DNA from: Archangium sp.
GTDB lineage: Bacteria > Myxococcota > Myxococcia > Myxococcales > Myxococcaceae
Assembly: GCA_030681645.1 (NCBI GenBank)
Contig: JAUXRX010000015.1
Coordinates: forward strand, 186,001-250,000
Length of the DNA stretch: 64,000 bases
Direction: 5' to 3'
In this document: positions 45,784 to 53,486 of the stretch, piece by piece
Numbering within the stretch: the first letter of the stretch is position 1
Layout of the letters: every line of letters begins with the position of its first letter
Program-made: the position numbers and the translations under genes
Notes under the pieces: generated by a model
What the model saw: only the letters and a program-made list of their open reading frames with translations
The model's database searches: none
Told to the model about the DNA's origin: nothing

Positions 45784-46395
45784 TCACGGGTTCGGACCGT
45801 GTTTCGCGAGCAGCCGGGCCGCGTTGATCGAGTTCCCCCGCCCTGCCCCGTCGTCCATCCAGTAGCCGCGCACGGCGTCGTTCTGATCGATGAGGACGAT
45901 CACGTGGGCCTTCGCGAAGTTCGCGCTGGGCGGCTCGAGGAACTGATCGAGCCCGAGCTGGAGCTGGCCGAGGAGCGGGTCGAGCTGCGCCTGCGAGCCA
46001 CCGGCGAAGCGCCACGCCGGCGTCGCCGTCTGCATCAGCCCGGTGAGGCCCGCCTTCGCCTCGTCGCCCACGAAGCTCACCAGCACCACGCCTCCGTCGA
46101 GATCGTCGACGTGCCGCACCGCGGTGCCGAAGTTCTTCTGCCGCTCGAGGCACGCCGGGTCGCAGGGGCCCAGTTCGGTGGTGGCGAGCACCACCTTGCC
46201 CTTGAGCGCAGCGGTCGAGACGGGCCCACCAGCGAGCGAAGGCAATTCCCACGCGGTGAGCTGGCGCAGCGGCGGCGGCGCTTTCAGGAAGCGCCGCTGG
46301 ATGAACGGCATCACGGTGAGGAAGGCGGCGCCGATGAGGAACCCGATGAGGTACGGGTTCTTCCAGAAAGGTTTGGGCGGCGTGGAGTCAGACAT
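45784..46395 (-). CDS. SCO1/SenC-like copper chaperone
   Basis: The 203-residue protein has one membrane anchor (about 14-32) and a thioredoxin-fold domain with CDPAC (Cys78, Cys82; the CxxxC copper pair). A His in AKAHVIVLID (about 165) would be the third ligand. SCO proteins deliver copper to the CuA centre of oxidase subunit II. It lies directly upstream of actA (144 bases) and in the same direction, between the two respiratory operons, consistent with a role in oxidase maturation. Three GTTCAA hexamers precede it. Confidence 0.85.
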   Translation of the reverse strand: MSDSTPPKPFWKNPYLIGFLIGAAFLTVMPFIQRRFLKAPPPLRQLTAWELPSLAGGPVSTAALKGKVVLATTELGPCDPACLERQKNFGTAVRHVDDLDGGVVLVSFVGDEAKAGLTGLMQTATPAWRFAGGSQAQLDPLLGQLQLGLDQFLEPPSANFAKAHVIVLIDQNDAVRGYWMDDGAGRGNSINAARLLAKHGPNP

Positions 46396-46412
46396 GAGAC
46401 GACCGGGGACGC

Positions 46413-46455
46413 GTTCAAGCAGCTTCCCGGTGCGCGTGGTTCAACTTTGTTCAAG
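46413..46455 (-). promoter_or_regulatory. three TTGAAC hexamers upstream of the SCO gene
   Basis: On the minus strand TTGAAC occurs three times in the 70-base gap before the SCO gene (plus-strand GTTCAA at 46413, 46439 and 46449). The last two are 10 bases apart, one helical turn. They may be -35-like or regulator sites; no clear -10 is visible. Confidence 0.25.
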
Positions 46456-46465
46456 CGCGCGACGG

Positions 46466-47830
46466 TCACGGGGGCCGTAGCGTCGCGAACACCCACCCCC
46501 GCGCCTGCTTGAGCGCGGCCCAGCCTGAAGGCGCGGTGGCCCAGGCCTGGTCGGTGGCGAGCACGAGCGGGCCGCTCACGCCTTCCCAGCTGGCGGTGCG
46601 AACGGGCGTCACGTCACGCTCGAACGCGAGCGCCGAGAGCATGTCCCATTCCTCGTGCTCTGAGATGACCGCGACGGTGCCTCCGGCGTGGACGAGTTGG
46701 AGCTCGTCTGAGAAGTCGGTGGCGAGCACGCAGGGGCGGGCCATCAACACGCGCTCCACTCCGCCAGCGACCGCGCTGACCGCGAGCCCCAGCGCCACGC
46801 CCAGCCCAGCGAGCAGCCGGCGCCTTCCCGCGGCCTCGCCGAACCAACCCGCCAGCCGCGGAGCGATCGCCACGCCGATGAGCGTGGACAGCAGCGGGTA
46901 GGCGACCAGCGTGTGGTGCCAGAGCTTGCGGTGCGGCAACGACAGGCCAATCAGCACGAGCGCGCAGGCCACCGCCAGCTTGCGGCACGCGTTCACGTGC
47001 TCTGGAGGCCCGGGCCTGATGGTGGCGGCGAGGCCCAGGAAGAGCAGCGGAAACCACGGCCAGTACCGATCCGCGATGAACTTGAACGCGAGCGCGTACC
47101 CGGCGGCGCCATCGGTGCGCTCTCCCGAGGCGGACGCCAGCAGCTGGTGAACTCCATACCCCTCGCGCCAATCAGGGCGCAGCGCGAGGAAGAGGGCCAC
47201 CGGCGCGACGGCGAGGCCCAGGACGAGGGCGCCCCAGCCCAGGTGACGCCACGAGCGATCCACGAGCACCCGCGCGCCGATGACGCCTCCGAGCGGCAGC
47301 AGCCCGAACGGCCCCTTCACCGCCACCGCCAGCGCAGCGAAGAGCCACGCGGTGAACCACTGCGCGCGTGTGCCTGCGTTGGTGAGCACCGGGATCACGC
47401 TGGCCGTGGTGAGCAGCAAGAGCAGCGGGTCGAGCGTCGGGTAGCTGGTCTGGAAGAAGTACATCTGCGTGGTGGCGAGCACGAGCATCGAACCGAGCGC
47501 GGCCCACGGCCCACTCAGCCGGTGGCCCACCACGCCGACGAGGGCGACGGTGAGCACCGAGAAGAGCGCGTGCAGCGGAATGACGGCCCGCTCATCGACT
47601 GCCTGCGCCAGCGCGATCGGCCAGAGCCCGAACGGGAGGTGATCAAAGAAGGGCCGACCCAGGTATTCCAGCGAGAGCCAGTCGCCTCCGCGGAGCATGT
47701 GGCGCGCAATGACCTGGTAGAGCTGCGCGTCGCCCACGTCGGTGTGGCGGAACCAGGTCGCGCCCATGAGCACCACGAAGAGGCCGAGCACGAGGGCGAA
47801 GGCGGAAGCTGGAGGACCGGGGCGCGGCAT
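46466..47830 (-). CDS. GT39-like (PMT/ArnT-type) membrane glycosyltransferase
   Basis: The protein is about 454 residues with about ten membrane segments. A periplasmic loop after the first segment carries FRHTDVGDAQLYQVIARHML (an Asp-containing loop like the catalytic DxD/E region of GT-C enzymes), then YLGRPFFDHLPFG. GT39 members move sugars from polyprenyl phosphates to proteins or lipids. The start is uncertain: ATG at 47830 is used, GTG at 47902 gives 24 extra basic residues. It lies between the oxidase and act operons, and its relation to them is unclear. Confidence 0.75.
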   Translation of the reverse strand: MPRPGPPASAFALVLGLFVVLMGATWFRHTDVGDAQLYQVIARHMLRGGDWLSLEYLGRPFFDHLPFGLWPIALAQAVDERAVIPLHALFSVLTVALVGVVGHRLSGPWAALGSMLVLATTQMYFFQTSYPTLDPLLLLLTTASVIPVLTNAGTRAQWFTAWLFAALAVAVKGPFGLLPLGGVIGARVLVDRSWRHLGWGALVLGLAVAPVALFLALRPDWREGYGVHQLLASASGERTDGAAGYALAFKFIADRYWPWFPLLFLGLAATIRPGPPEHVNACRKLAVACALVLIGLSLPHRKLWHHTLVAYPLLSTLIGVAIAPRLAGWFGEAAGRRRLLAGLGVALGLAVSAVAGGVERVLMARPCVLATDFSDELQLVHAGGTVAVISEHEEWDMLSALAFERDVTPVRTASWEGVSGPLVLATDQAWATAPSGWAALKQARGWVFATLRPP

Positions 47831-48115
47831 GCGCCCGCGCGTCTTCAAGCGCCGAGCCAACGCAACCCCGCGAAGGAATGAGCGCGCGCGAAGGTGCTCC
47901 ACCGACCGGGTGACGGCGCTGTCCTATGACATGTCTCTCTCCGGAGGGCAGCCGAGGAGGCCCTGAGAGTGAGCGGTCGTGAACGGTCGAAGGACCGTGC
48001 CGAGCCCGGCCAGGCCCCTCGACCTCGAGCGCTTCGTTCACGGAGTGCACCTGGCTTCGTTCAGGTGAGCGGGTCGGTCGTGCTCGCCGACGGCCGGGTT
48101 GAGAGGGGCTCCCAA

Positions 48116-48162
48116 AGCCTGTCCTCTTTGATGACAAGCGGTCATCAAAGAGGACACGCTTC
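48116..48162. repeat. 21-bp inverted repeat with 5-base loop
   Basis: Arms 48116-48136 and 48142-48162 pair at 20 of 21 positions (core TGTCCTCTTTGATGAC). The arms contain AGCCTGTCCTCTTT, close to AGCCTGTCCCCTTTT in the inverted repeat at 9835-9914, so the two belong to one family. No gene lies on either side within 70 bases other than decayed sequence. Confidence 0.8.
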
Positions 48163-48190
48163 TCCGGTCGCGTCCGCCCCCGCCTCGCCG

Positions 48191-48298
48191 TCACCAAAGG
48201 AGACAACCGCGCGAGCTCTCATGAAGCGACTCGGCCAGCTTCGCGTCCTTCCCGGGGTCGAGGGGCAAGCGCGCGACGAGCTCGGCGCAGATCCGCAT
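48191..48298 (-). pseudogene. coding-like fragment, unknown
   Basis: From an ATG at 48298 the minus strand reads 35 codons (…CAELVARLPLDPGKDAKLAE…) with G or C at almost every third position, stronger bias than any competing frame here. The bias appears to continue upstream in another frame, as if a frameshift had occurred near 48300. It looks like a remnant of a gene. No family recognised. Confidence 0.3.
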
Positions 48299-48481
48299 CG
48301 CACCACGCCCTCGAGGCAGTCGCCCTTCTCGCCCTCATCCGGCACACGCCGCACGGGCGCATCTCGAAGCAGGTTGAGCCGGGCTCACTCGCGGTCGCGC
48401 AGGAGGGTCCTCGAGACGCGCTCGCCCCGGACACGACTTCGCGTCACCCGCATGGACCCGCGTCTGGTGGTCCCCGTGACG

Positions 48482-48673
48482 TCACCCGAGGCCTCGCGCT
48501 GAGCGGGGCGGGACGCGGGTGAGCCGGTCTCGCGGGCGATCGCCACAAAACGTCGCCACCGGGCGGCCGTGGTCGGTGATCGTCACGGCTTCACCGTTCT
48601 GCACCCGGCGAAGGTGCTCGGTGAGGTGAGCCTTCAGCTCGCGACCGAGCCGGCGACAACGCCCAGCTGGCAC
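48482..48673 (-). CDS. Phd/YefM-type antitoxin, toxin missing
   Basis: The GTG at 48673 follows the preceding stop without a gap (TGAGTG). The 63-residue protein contains RELKAHLTEHLRRVQNGEAVTITDHGRPVATF, the fold signature of type II antitoxins (Phd/YefM, VapB-like: RELKANLSxxLxRVxxGExVxVTxxGxPVA). The C-terminal part is short and Arg-rich (FCGDRPRDRLTRVPPRSARGLG), unlike the usual toxin-neutralising tail. No toxin follows within the next 580 bases. It is either an orphan antitoxin acting as regulator or a decaying remnant left by a lost toxin-antitoxin module. Confidence 0.65.
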   Translation of the reverse strand: MPAGRCRRLGRELKAHLTEHLRRVQNGEAVTITDHGRPVATFCGDRPRDRLTRVPPRSARGLG

Positions 48674-49015
48674 TCAGGACCAATCGCCGAAGAACTCCTC
48701 GAGCACGCGCGGGTTGACCTGGTGCTCGCGCGCGACCTCCTCGATCCAGCTGGCGCGCCGCGCACGAGCCAGCGCGCGGGAGGCGAACCTGGCGCCCACG
48801 AGGCCCCCGGCAAGCACCGGCCCCCAGGCCATCACCGCAGTGAGCGCGGGCAGGTGCGCGCCGAACTTCATCAGCTGGACGTCGCGCAGCAGGAAGAAGA
48901 GCAACAACCCGAGGAGGACGGACGTTGTGACGATGGGCGTCGCCACCAACGCAGACAGCCTCCCTCCACGCCTGCCGAGCTCCTCGATGGCGTGCAGCTC
49001 CGCGTCCCTGTTCAT
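48674..49015 (-). CDS. small membrane protein at the end of the oxidase operon
   Basis: The ATG at 49015 opens a 113-residue protein with two membrane segments (about 20-43 and 55-78) followed by a helical basic tail (RARRASWIEEVAREHQVNPRVLEEFFGDW). It starts 5 bases after the stop of the preceding 84-residue gene. Its tight spacing suggests membership in the oxidase operon, perhaps as assembly or supernumerary subunit. No family recognised. Confidence 0.68.
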   Translation of the reverse strand: MNRDAELHAIEELGRRGGRLSALVATPIVTTSVLLGLLLFFLLRDVQLMKFGAHLPALTAVMAWGPVLAGGLVGARFASRALARARRASWIEEVAREHQVNPRVLEEFFGDWS

Positions 49016-49020
49016 ACGGG

Positions 49021-49275
49021 TCAGGCTGGCGGCTGGTGGCGAGGCGCTGCGGCCTGCTTCTCTGACGCGCGCGTCTTCACCACCACGTAGCCGACGATGC
49101 CGCCCAGCATGGCCAGCGGCAGCAGCGAGATGATCACCGACATCACCACGTACGAGCCCCGCGACGGGTCGTTCTCCCCTGCCCCGCACACCGCGCAGGC
49201 GAAGGCAGGCGACGAGACCAGCGTGAGCAGGAGCGCGAGCACCCCTCGACTGCGCTCGGGGCGAACGGGGGCCAT
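49021..49275 (-). CDS. 84-residue membrane protein in oxidase operon, with repeat-derived N-terminus
   Basis: The ATG at 49275 overlaps the preceding stop (TGATG). The protein has a signal-type hydrophobic segment (about 13-25, LALLLTLVSSPAFA), CAVCGAGENDPSRG with a CxxC, and a membrane segment (SVIISLLPLAMLGGIVGYVVV). Codons 3-10 (PVRPERSRGV) are the translation of CCCCGAGCGCAGTCGAGGGG, a palindrome-like sequence of a kind that I know as a dispersed repeat in many proteobacteria. A small subunit or copper-related accessory is possible. Confidence 0.68.
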   Translation of the reverse strand: MAPVRPERSRGVLALLLTLVSSPAFACAVCGAGENDPSRGSYVVMSVIISLLPLAMLGGIVGYVVVKTRASEKQAAAPRHQPPA

Positions 49276-49862
49276 CAGAAGTACACCCGCGCGTAGATGA
49301 CCGGCCACATCAGCACCACGAAGTACCAGAACGTCTGCGTGCCGAAGAAGAAGCCGGGGTTGAGCGTGCCGCGCGCCATGGTGAGCCACGCCCAGCCCAG
49401 CGCCAGCAGCGCCACCACCGCGTGCGCCGCGTGCGCGCCGACGATCAAATAGAAGAAGCTGCCCAGCGGGCTCGAGGTCAGCGTCAGCCCGCTGCCGAGC
49501 AGGCCCGCCCATTCCACGCCCTGCAGCGCCACGAAGCCCGCCCCCAGGCCCCACGCGCACAGCGTGATCCAATGCGCGATGGGCGATTGCTTCTTGTAGA
49601 GCCGGTGCGCGACGGCCAGGACGATGCCGCTGAGCAGCAGCAGCGCGGTGTTGAGCGCCGTCGCCTCGGCGGGCAGCCGCGGCTGGCCCGGCATCGGCCA
49701 CGTGCCCGGCGCCGCGCCCGAACGGGCGATGGTGAAGGCGGAGATCGCTCCCGAGAAGAACATCACCTCGGCCACCACGAAGAACAACGTGCCGAGCACG
49801 GCGCTCGAGACGACCGGGCGCCGCGGCGGGGTGCTCGGCAGCATCGCGTCGGCCGGGGTCAT
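49275..49862 (-). CDS. second cytochrome c oxidase subunit III-like protein
   Basis: The 195-residue protein has five membrane segments in the short prokaryotic subunit III arrangement. It begins with LGTLFFVVAEVMFFSGAISAFTI (Glu in the first helix) and ends with TFWYFVVLMWPVIYARVYF. It is distinct in sequence from the subunit III at 50326-50907, so the operon holds two members of this family. It may be an accessory subunit or replace CtaE under some conditions. It overlaps the next gene by one base. Confidence 0.85.
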   Translation of the reverse strand: MTPADAMLPSTPPRRPVVSSAVLGTLFFVVAEVMFFSGAISAFTIARSGAAPGTWPMPGQPRLPAEATALNTALLLLSGIVLAVAHRLYKKQSPIAHWITLCAWGLGAGFVALQGVEWAGLLGSGLTLTSSPLGSFFYLIVGAHAAHAVVALLALGWAWLTMARGTLNPGFFFGTQTFWYFVVLMWPVIYARVYF

Positions 49863-49863
49863 G

Positions 49864-50319
49864 TCAGTGCGGCGCCGCCGCGGGGTGGGCGTCGCCGTGG
49901 CCTTCGGCGGCCGCGTCTTCAGCCAGGCCCTTCTTCACCGTGTCCTGCGCGGCGGTGTTCACCCAGCGCTGGCCCTCGTGCTTCATCACGTCAGGCGCGA
50001 CGCCGCCGACGAAGACCAGCATGAACGCGAGCATCGTGAGCAACAGGAAGCCGATGTACTTCTTCTCCACCGTGAGGTGCATGAAGTACTTGATCACGAT
50101 GAACGCCTTCACGAAGGCGATGCCGAACGCGGTCAGCAGCGTCAGCACCAGCTTCACCGTGGGCGAGAAGTTGCCCGCCACGATGGGGCCGGCCACCGAC
50201 AGCACGAGGAGCACCAGCAGCACCCCCCAGATCTTCACGTAGTTGTAGTGGTGCGTGGTGTGACCGCCGCCGTGCGCGGCGTCGTCGTGGTGAGCGGGAG
50301 TCGAGGCGTCAGAGGACAT
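49864..50319 (-). CDS. prokaryotic cytochrome c oxidase subunit IV
   Basis: The 151-residue protein has a His-rich N-terminus (AHHDDAAHGGGHTTHHYNYVKIWGVL), three membrane segments (about 28-46, 56-77 and 88-105) and a polar tail. The motif FVKAFIVIKYFMHLTVEKKYIGFLL is typical of the bacterial subunit IV (CoxIV/CyoD-like) family. It is the third gene after CtaD in the operon; its His-rich N-terminus matches that of CtaD. Confidence 0.9.
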   Translation of the reverse strand: MSSDASTPAHHDDAAHGGGHTTHHYNYVKIWGVLLVLLVLSVAGPIVAGNFSPTVKLVLTLLTAFGIAFVKAFIVIKYFMHLTVEKKYIGFLLLTMLAFMLVFVGGVAPDVMKHEGQRWVNTAAQDTVKKGLAEDAAAEGHGDAHPAAAPH

Positions 50320-50325
50320 GGCGGC

Positions 50326-50907
50326 TCACTTGGCGATGTAGAGAAGCGGGAAGAGGAAGATCCAGACGATGTCGACGAAGTGCCAGTACAGGCCCACCGC
50401 CTCGACCCGCTGCAGGTCGACGCCCTTCTTCGCGTCGTTCGCGATGACCAGCATGATGATCATGCCGACCAGCACGTGCACGCCGTGGATGCCGGCGGCC
50501 GTGTAATAGAACGACCAGAAGGTGTGCGAGCTGATGGTGAAGCCGTGCTGGATCTCGGTGGTCCACTCCACCGACTTCACCAGGAGGAACGTCAGCGCCC
50601 CCGCGCAGGTGAGGTAGAGGAACTTCGCCGCCTTCTTGCCGTCCTTCTGGTCGGCCGCCTGGTGCGCCATCACCGCGAACAGCGACGAGGTGAGCAGCAC
50701 CAGCGTGTTGAAGGCGCCCGCCCAGGTGTTGGTGTGCGCCGCGTGGCTGGCCCACTCCGGGTGCCCGATGCGGTGCATCAGGTAGCTGCCCAGCACGCCG
50801 CCGAAGATGACGATTTCAGAGGCGATCAGCCACCACACGGCCAGCTTGCCGGTGGAGATGCCCGTGGCGCTCCGGGTCGTCGCGATGGGTCTCGGGAATG
50901 AAGACAT
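50326..50907 (-). CDS. ctaE: cytochrome c oxidase subunit III
   Basis: The 193-residue protein has five membrane segments. It starts with WWLIASEIVIFGGVLGSYLMHRIGHPEW (Glu in the first helix, typical), and continues with VEWTTEIQHGF, SSHTFWSFYYTAAGIHGVHVLVGMI (HxxHxxxG) and VEAVGLYWHFVDIVWIFLFPLLY. This is the five-helix CtaE form. It lies 3 bases after CtaD and supports stability of the catalytic core. Confidence 0.93.
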   Translation of the reverse strand: MSSFPRPIATTRSATGISTGKLAVWWLIASEIVIFGGVLGSYLMHRIGHPEWASHAAHTNTWAGAFNTLVLLTSSLFAVMAHQAADQKDGKKAAKFLYLTCAGALTFLLVKSVEWTTEIQHGFTISSHTFWSFYYTAAGIHGVHVLVGMIIMLVIANDAKKGVDLQRVEAVGLYWHFVDIVWIFLFPLLYIAK

Positions 50908-50910
50908 GGG

Positions 50911-52650
50911 TCAGCTCGCGTTCTGCGGCCAGTAGTCTTCCTGGCGATCGGGGTGGCTGTATTCGTACGGGCCGCGGTGCACGGTGGGCAGCCCCTCGGG
51001 GAAGTTGCCGTGCGGCGGGGGCGAAGGCGCCACCCATTCGAGCGTGTTCGCCTTCCACGGGTTCGCCTCGGCCTTCGCGCCCTTGAACATGCTCAGGAAG
51101 AAGTTCACCAGGAAGATGACCTGGAACGCGAGCAGCACCACCAGCGAGAGCGTGGCGAGAATTCGCAGGTCCTGCATGCCCGGCTTCATCAGGTCGGGGA
51201 AGTGCGTGTAGTCGTAGATGCGGCGGTGATCACCGCGCGCCCCCAGCAGGAAGAGCGGAATGAAGATGAAGTTGAAGGCGATGATCGTGCCCCAGAAGTG
51301 CACCTTGCCCCACGCCTCGTTCATGTACCGGCCGAACATCTTCGGAAACCAGTACGTCATCGCCGCGAACACCGCGATGAAGGCGATGGGGAAGAACGTG
51401 TAGTGGAAGTGCGCCAGCACGAAGTACGTGTCGTGGAAGTAGATGTCGGCGCCCGACGAGCCCAGGAAGATGCCGGTCACGCCGCCGAGCAGGAACTCGC
51501 CGATGAAGGCCAGCGCCCAGAGCATCGGGGTGGTGAGCCGAATCGAGCCGCCGTACAGCGTGGCGATGTAGACGAACAACATCTCGGCCACCGGAATCGA
51601 GATCAGCAACGTGGTGACCGAGAAGATGTTCGCCATGCGCGGGTCGATGCCGGCGATGAACTGGTGGTGCGCCCACACGAAGAACGAGAGCGCCCCGGTG
51701 CCCACCATCGTGTACAGCACCGTCTTGTACGCGAAGAGCTTCTTGCGGCTGAAGGTGGCGATCACCTCGGCCACGATGCCCATCGCCGGCAACAGCACCA
51801 CGTACACCTCGGGGTGACCGAAGAACCAGAACAGGTGCTGCCAGAGCACCGGGTCCCCGCCCTTGTTGGGGTCGAAGAACGCGGTGCCCAGCGTCTGGTC
51901 GAACAGCAGCATGAGCGCGCCGGCGATCAACGGACCGACCGAGGCCATGAAGAGGATCGACGCGATGATGATGCTCCACACCACGATGGGCACGTCGAAC
52001 ATCTTCATGCCCGGCGCGCGGCTGTTCATCACCGTGGTGACGAAGTTGATGCCGCCCATGAGGAAGGCGGCGAACTCCAGCGCCACCGCCGTCAGCCACA
52101 TCGGCGCGCCCAGCGGCGTGAGGTTGTATTCGGGCTTGGCCGAGAGCGGGGGGTAGCTCGTCCACGCGCCGCCGAAGGCGCCGCCGTCGACGAAGAACGA
52201 GGCGAAGAGCACGATCACCGAGACGAGGAAGATCTGGTAGCTCAGGCGGTTGAGCCGCGGGAACACCATGTCGTCGCAGCCGATCATGAGGGGAATGAGG
52301 TAGTTCCCCAGCGCGGCGATCAGCACCGGCATCGCCACCCAGAAGATCATCACCGAGCCGTGCGTGGTGACCAGCGCGTTGTAGTCGGTCGCGGTGACCC
52401 GGCCGTAGCCCGGCACGCTCATGCCCGGGAAGGCCATCTGCATGCGGAAGGCGTAGACGGTGAAGCCACCGACCAGCGCCATGAACATGCCGGTGAACAG
52501 GTACTGCATGCCGATGATCTTGTGGTCCGTCGACCACAGGTACTTCATGAAGAAGTTCGGCTCGTGGTGATGCCCGCCGTGTGCGTCGTGGCCGTGGCCG
52601 TGGGAGTCGTGCCCGTGGCCGGTGGCCTCGGGGGTTGCGGTGCTGCTCAT
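50911..52650 (-). CDS. ctaD: cytochrome c oxidase subunit I (heme-copper oxidase)
   Basis: The 579-residue subunit has a His-rich N-terminus (residues 11-29) and twelve membrane segments. Heme a ligands are His97 (TTHGSVMIFW) and His416; heme a3 is bound by His414 (VLAHFHYT); CuB ligands are His279, His328 and His329, with Tyr283 cross-linkable (GHPEVY). The D-channel Asp (D127, CDDMVFPRLN) and Glu281 are present. The K-channel Lys, expected in VPTGxKxF, is Met357 in IPVAEMLF, with Glu356 before it. It overlaps ctaC by 4 bases (ATGA). Confidence 0.96.
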   Translation of the reverse strand: MSSTATPEATGHGHDSHGHGHDAHGGHHHEPNFFMKYLWSTDHKIIGMQYLFTGMFMALVGGFTVYAFRMQMAFPGMSVPGYGRVTATDYNALVTTHGSVMIFWVAMPVLIAALGNYLIPLMIGCDDMVFPRLNRLSYQIFLVSVIVLFASFFVDGGAFGGAWTSYPPLSAKPEYNLTPLGAPMWLTAVALEFAAFLMGGINFVTTVMNSRAPGMKMFDVPIVVWSIIIASILFMASVGPLIAGALMLLFDQTLGTAFFDPNKGGDPVLWQHLFWFFGHPEVYVVLLPAMGIVAEVIATFSRKKLFAYKTVLYTMVGTGALSFFVWAHHQFIAGIDPRMANIFSVTTLLISIPVAEMLFVYIATLYGGSIRLTTPMLWALAFIGEFLLGGVTGIFLGSSGADIYFHDTYFVLAHFHYTFFPIAFIAVFAAMTYWFPKMFGRYMNEAWGKVHFWGTIIAFNFIFIPLFLLGARGDHRRIYDYTHFPDLMKPGMQDLRILATLSLVVLLAFQVIFLVNFFLSMFKGAKAEANPWKANTLEWVAPSPPPHGNFPEGLPTVHRGPYEYSHPDRQEDYWPQNAS

Positions 52651-53360
52651 GGCATTCCTCCAACCTGCGTCGTCGGAACCGTGAGCGAGGCCGACTGCGG
52701 GGTCTGTGACATCACCCAGGCGGCGTGATCCTCATGGGTCTCGATGATGATGCGCGCGGGCATGAGCGCGTGCCCGATGCCGCAGATCTCGGTGCACTGC
52801 ACGTCGAAGCCGCCGGTCTGGGTGGCCTTGAACCAGCCGCGAATGGTGCGGCCGGGAATGACGTCCTGCTTCAGGCGGAAGACGGGCACCGAGAAGCTGT
52901 GGAGCACGTCGCGGCTCTGCAGCTCGAAGTGGTAGGTCTTGCCCTTTTCCACGTGGAGCTCGTCGACCACCCGGATGTCGTCGGGGGTGTCGAGCTTCCC
53001 GTCGGCGCCGGGGTGCACGAAGGTCCACGCCCACTGCTGCGCGATCACCCGCACCGTGGCGTCGGCCTGCGGCATCGTCTGCTTCACGTTCTGCCAGACC
53101 TGGATCGCCGCGATGATGATCCACACGTCGAAGCCGAGCGTCAGGTAGTGCGGCCACGCCACCCACCGCTTCTCCTTCGGATCTTCGCCGGCGATGTACT
53201 GCGCCTTCACCCCGTCCTGCGCGGTGTAGCGGATGATCAAATAGAAGAAGACCACCTCGGCCAGCACGAACCAGAAGCCGACGATGGCGGTGATGAGCCA
53301 GATGAGGTGATCGATCTCACCCGAGAAGCTGGAGGCTGATTCCACGTACTTGCTGATCAT
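52647..53360 (-). CDS. ctaC: cytochrome c oxidase subunit II (CuA)
   Basis: The 237-residue protein has two membrane segments (about 18-42 and 72-90) and a cupredoxin domain. All CuA ligands are present: His154 (HSFSVP), Cys189, Glu191, Cys193, His197 and Met200 in CTEICGIGHALM. QQWAWTF is the usual electron-entry Trp segment. There is no fused cytochrome c domain, so electrons must come from ActE, the c4-type cytochrome or another carrier. The stop overlaps ctaD. Confidence 0.96.
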   Translation of the reverse strand: MISKYVESASSFSGEIDHLIWLITAIVGFWFVLAEVVFFYLIIRYTAQDGVKAQYIAGEDPKEKRWVAWPHYLTLGFDVWIIIAAIQVWQNVKQTMPQADATVRVIAQQWAWTFVHPGADGKLDTPDDIRVVDELHVEKGKTYHFELQSRDVLHSFSVPVFRLKQDVIPGRTIRGWFKATQTGGFDVQCTEICGIGHALMPARIIIETHEDHAAWVMSQTPQSASLTVPTTQVGGMP

Positions 53361-53367
53361 CGGGTCA

Positions 53368-53475
53368 TCACCTCAGGACGAAGAAGTACACCACCGCGAA
53401 GAAGGCGACGGCGCCCCCCGCGGTGAGGATGAAGATCGTCGTGGAGAGCGCATCGGGGTTCGTTTCGCCGGCCAT
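53368..53475 (-). CDS. 35-residue single-span protein in oxidase operon
   Basis: A start ATG at 53475 and stop at 53368 bracket MAGETNPDALSTTIFI… with one membrane segment (about 12-32) and the end YFFVLR. It fills the gap between the cytochrome c4-like gene (11 bases) and ctaC (7 bases), so it is probably translated as an oxidase supernumerary subunit, as tiny single-span peptides often are in such operons. It is below the size that simple gene finders report. Confidence 0.65.
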   Translation of the reverse strand: MAGETNPDALSTTIFILTAGGAVAFFAVVYFFVLR

Positions 53476-53486
53476 GGGGGTCTCGC

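Larger units (their letters stand above)
47903..48481. other. gene-poor stretch with decayed sequence
   Basis: No intact gene can be supported between the GT39-like gene and the antitoxin gene. It contains the inverted repeat at 48116-48162 and a coding-like fragment near 48191-48298. Other open frames on both strands are Arg/Ser/Pro-rich and show no consistent third-position bias. I looked for a PIN or RelE toxin matching the antitoxin and found none. Confidence 0.5.

Noticed and set aside
48191..48480. Possible PIN or RelE toxin for the antitoxin
   Set aside because: I read all minus-strand frames here; none shows PIN acidic motifs or a RelE-like pattern, and stops interrupt them.
47969..48502. 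177-codon plus-strand frame near the antitoxin
   Set aside because: Ser/Arg/Pro-rich, spans the inverted repeat and decayed sequence; no coding bias.
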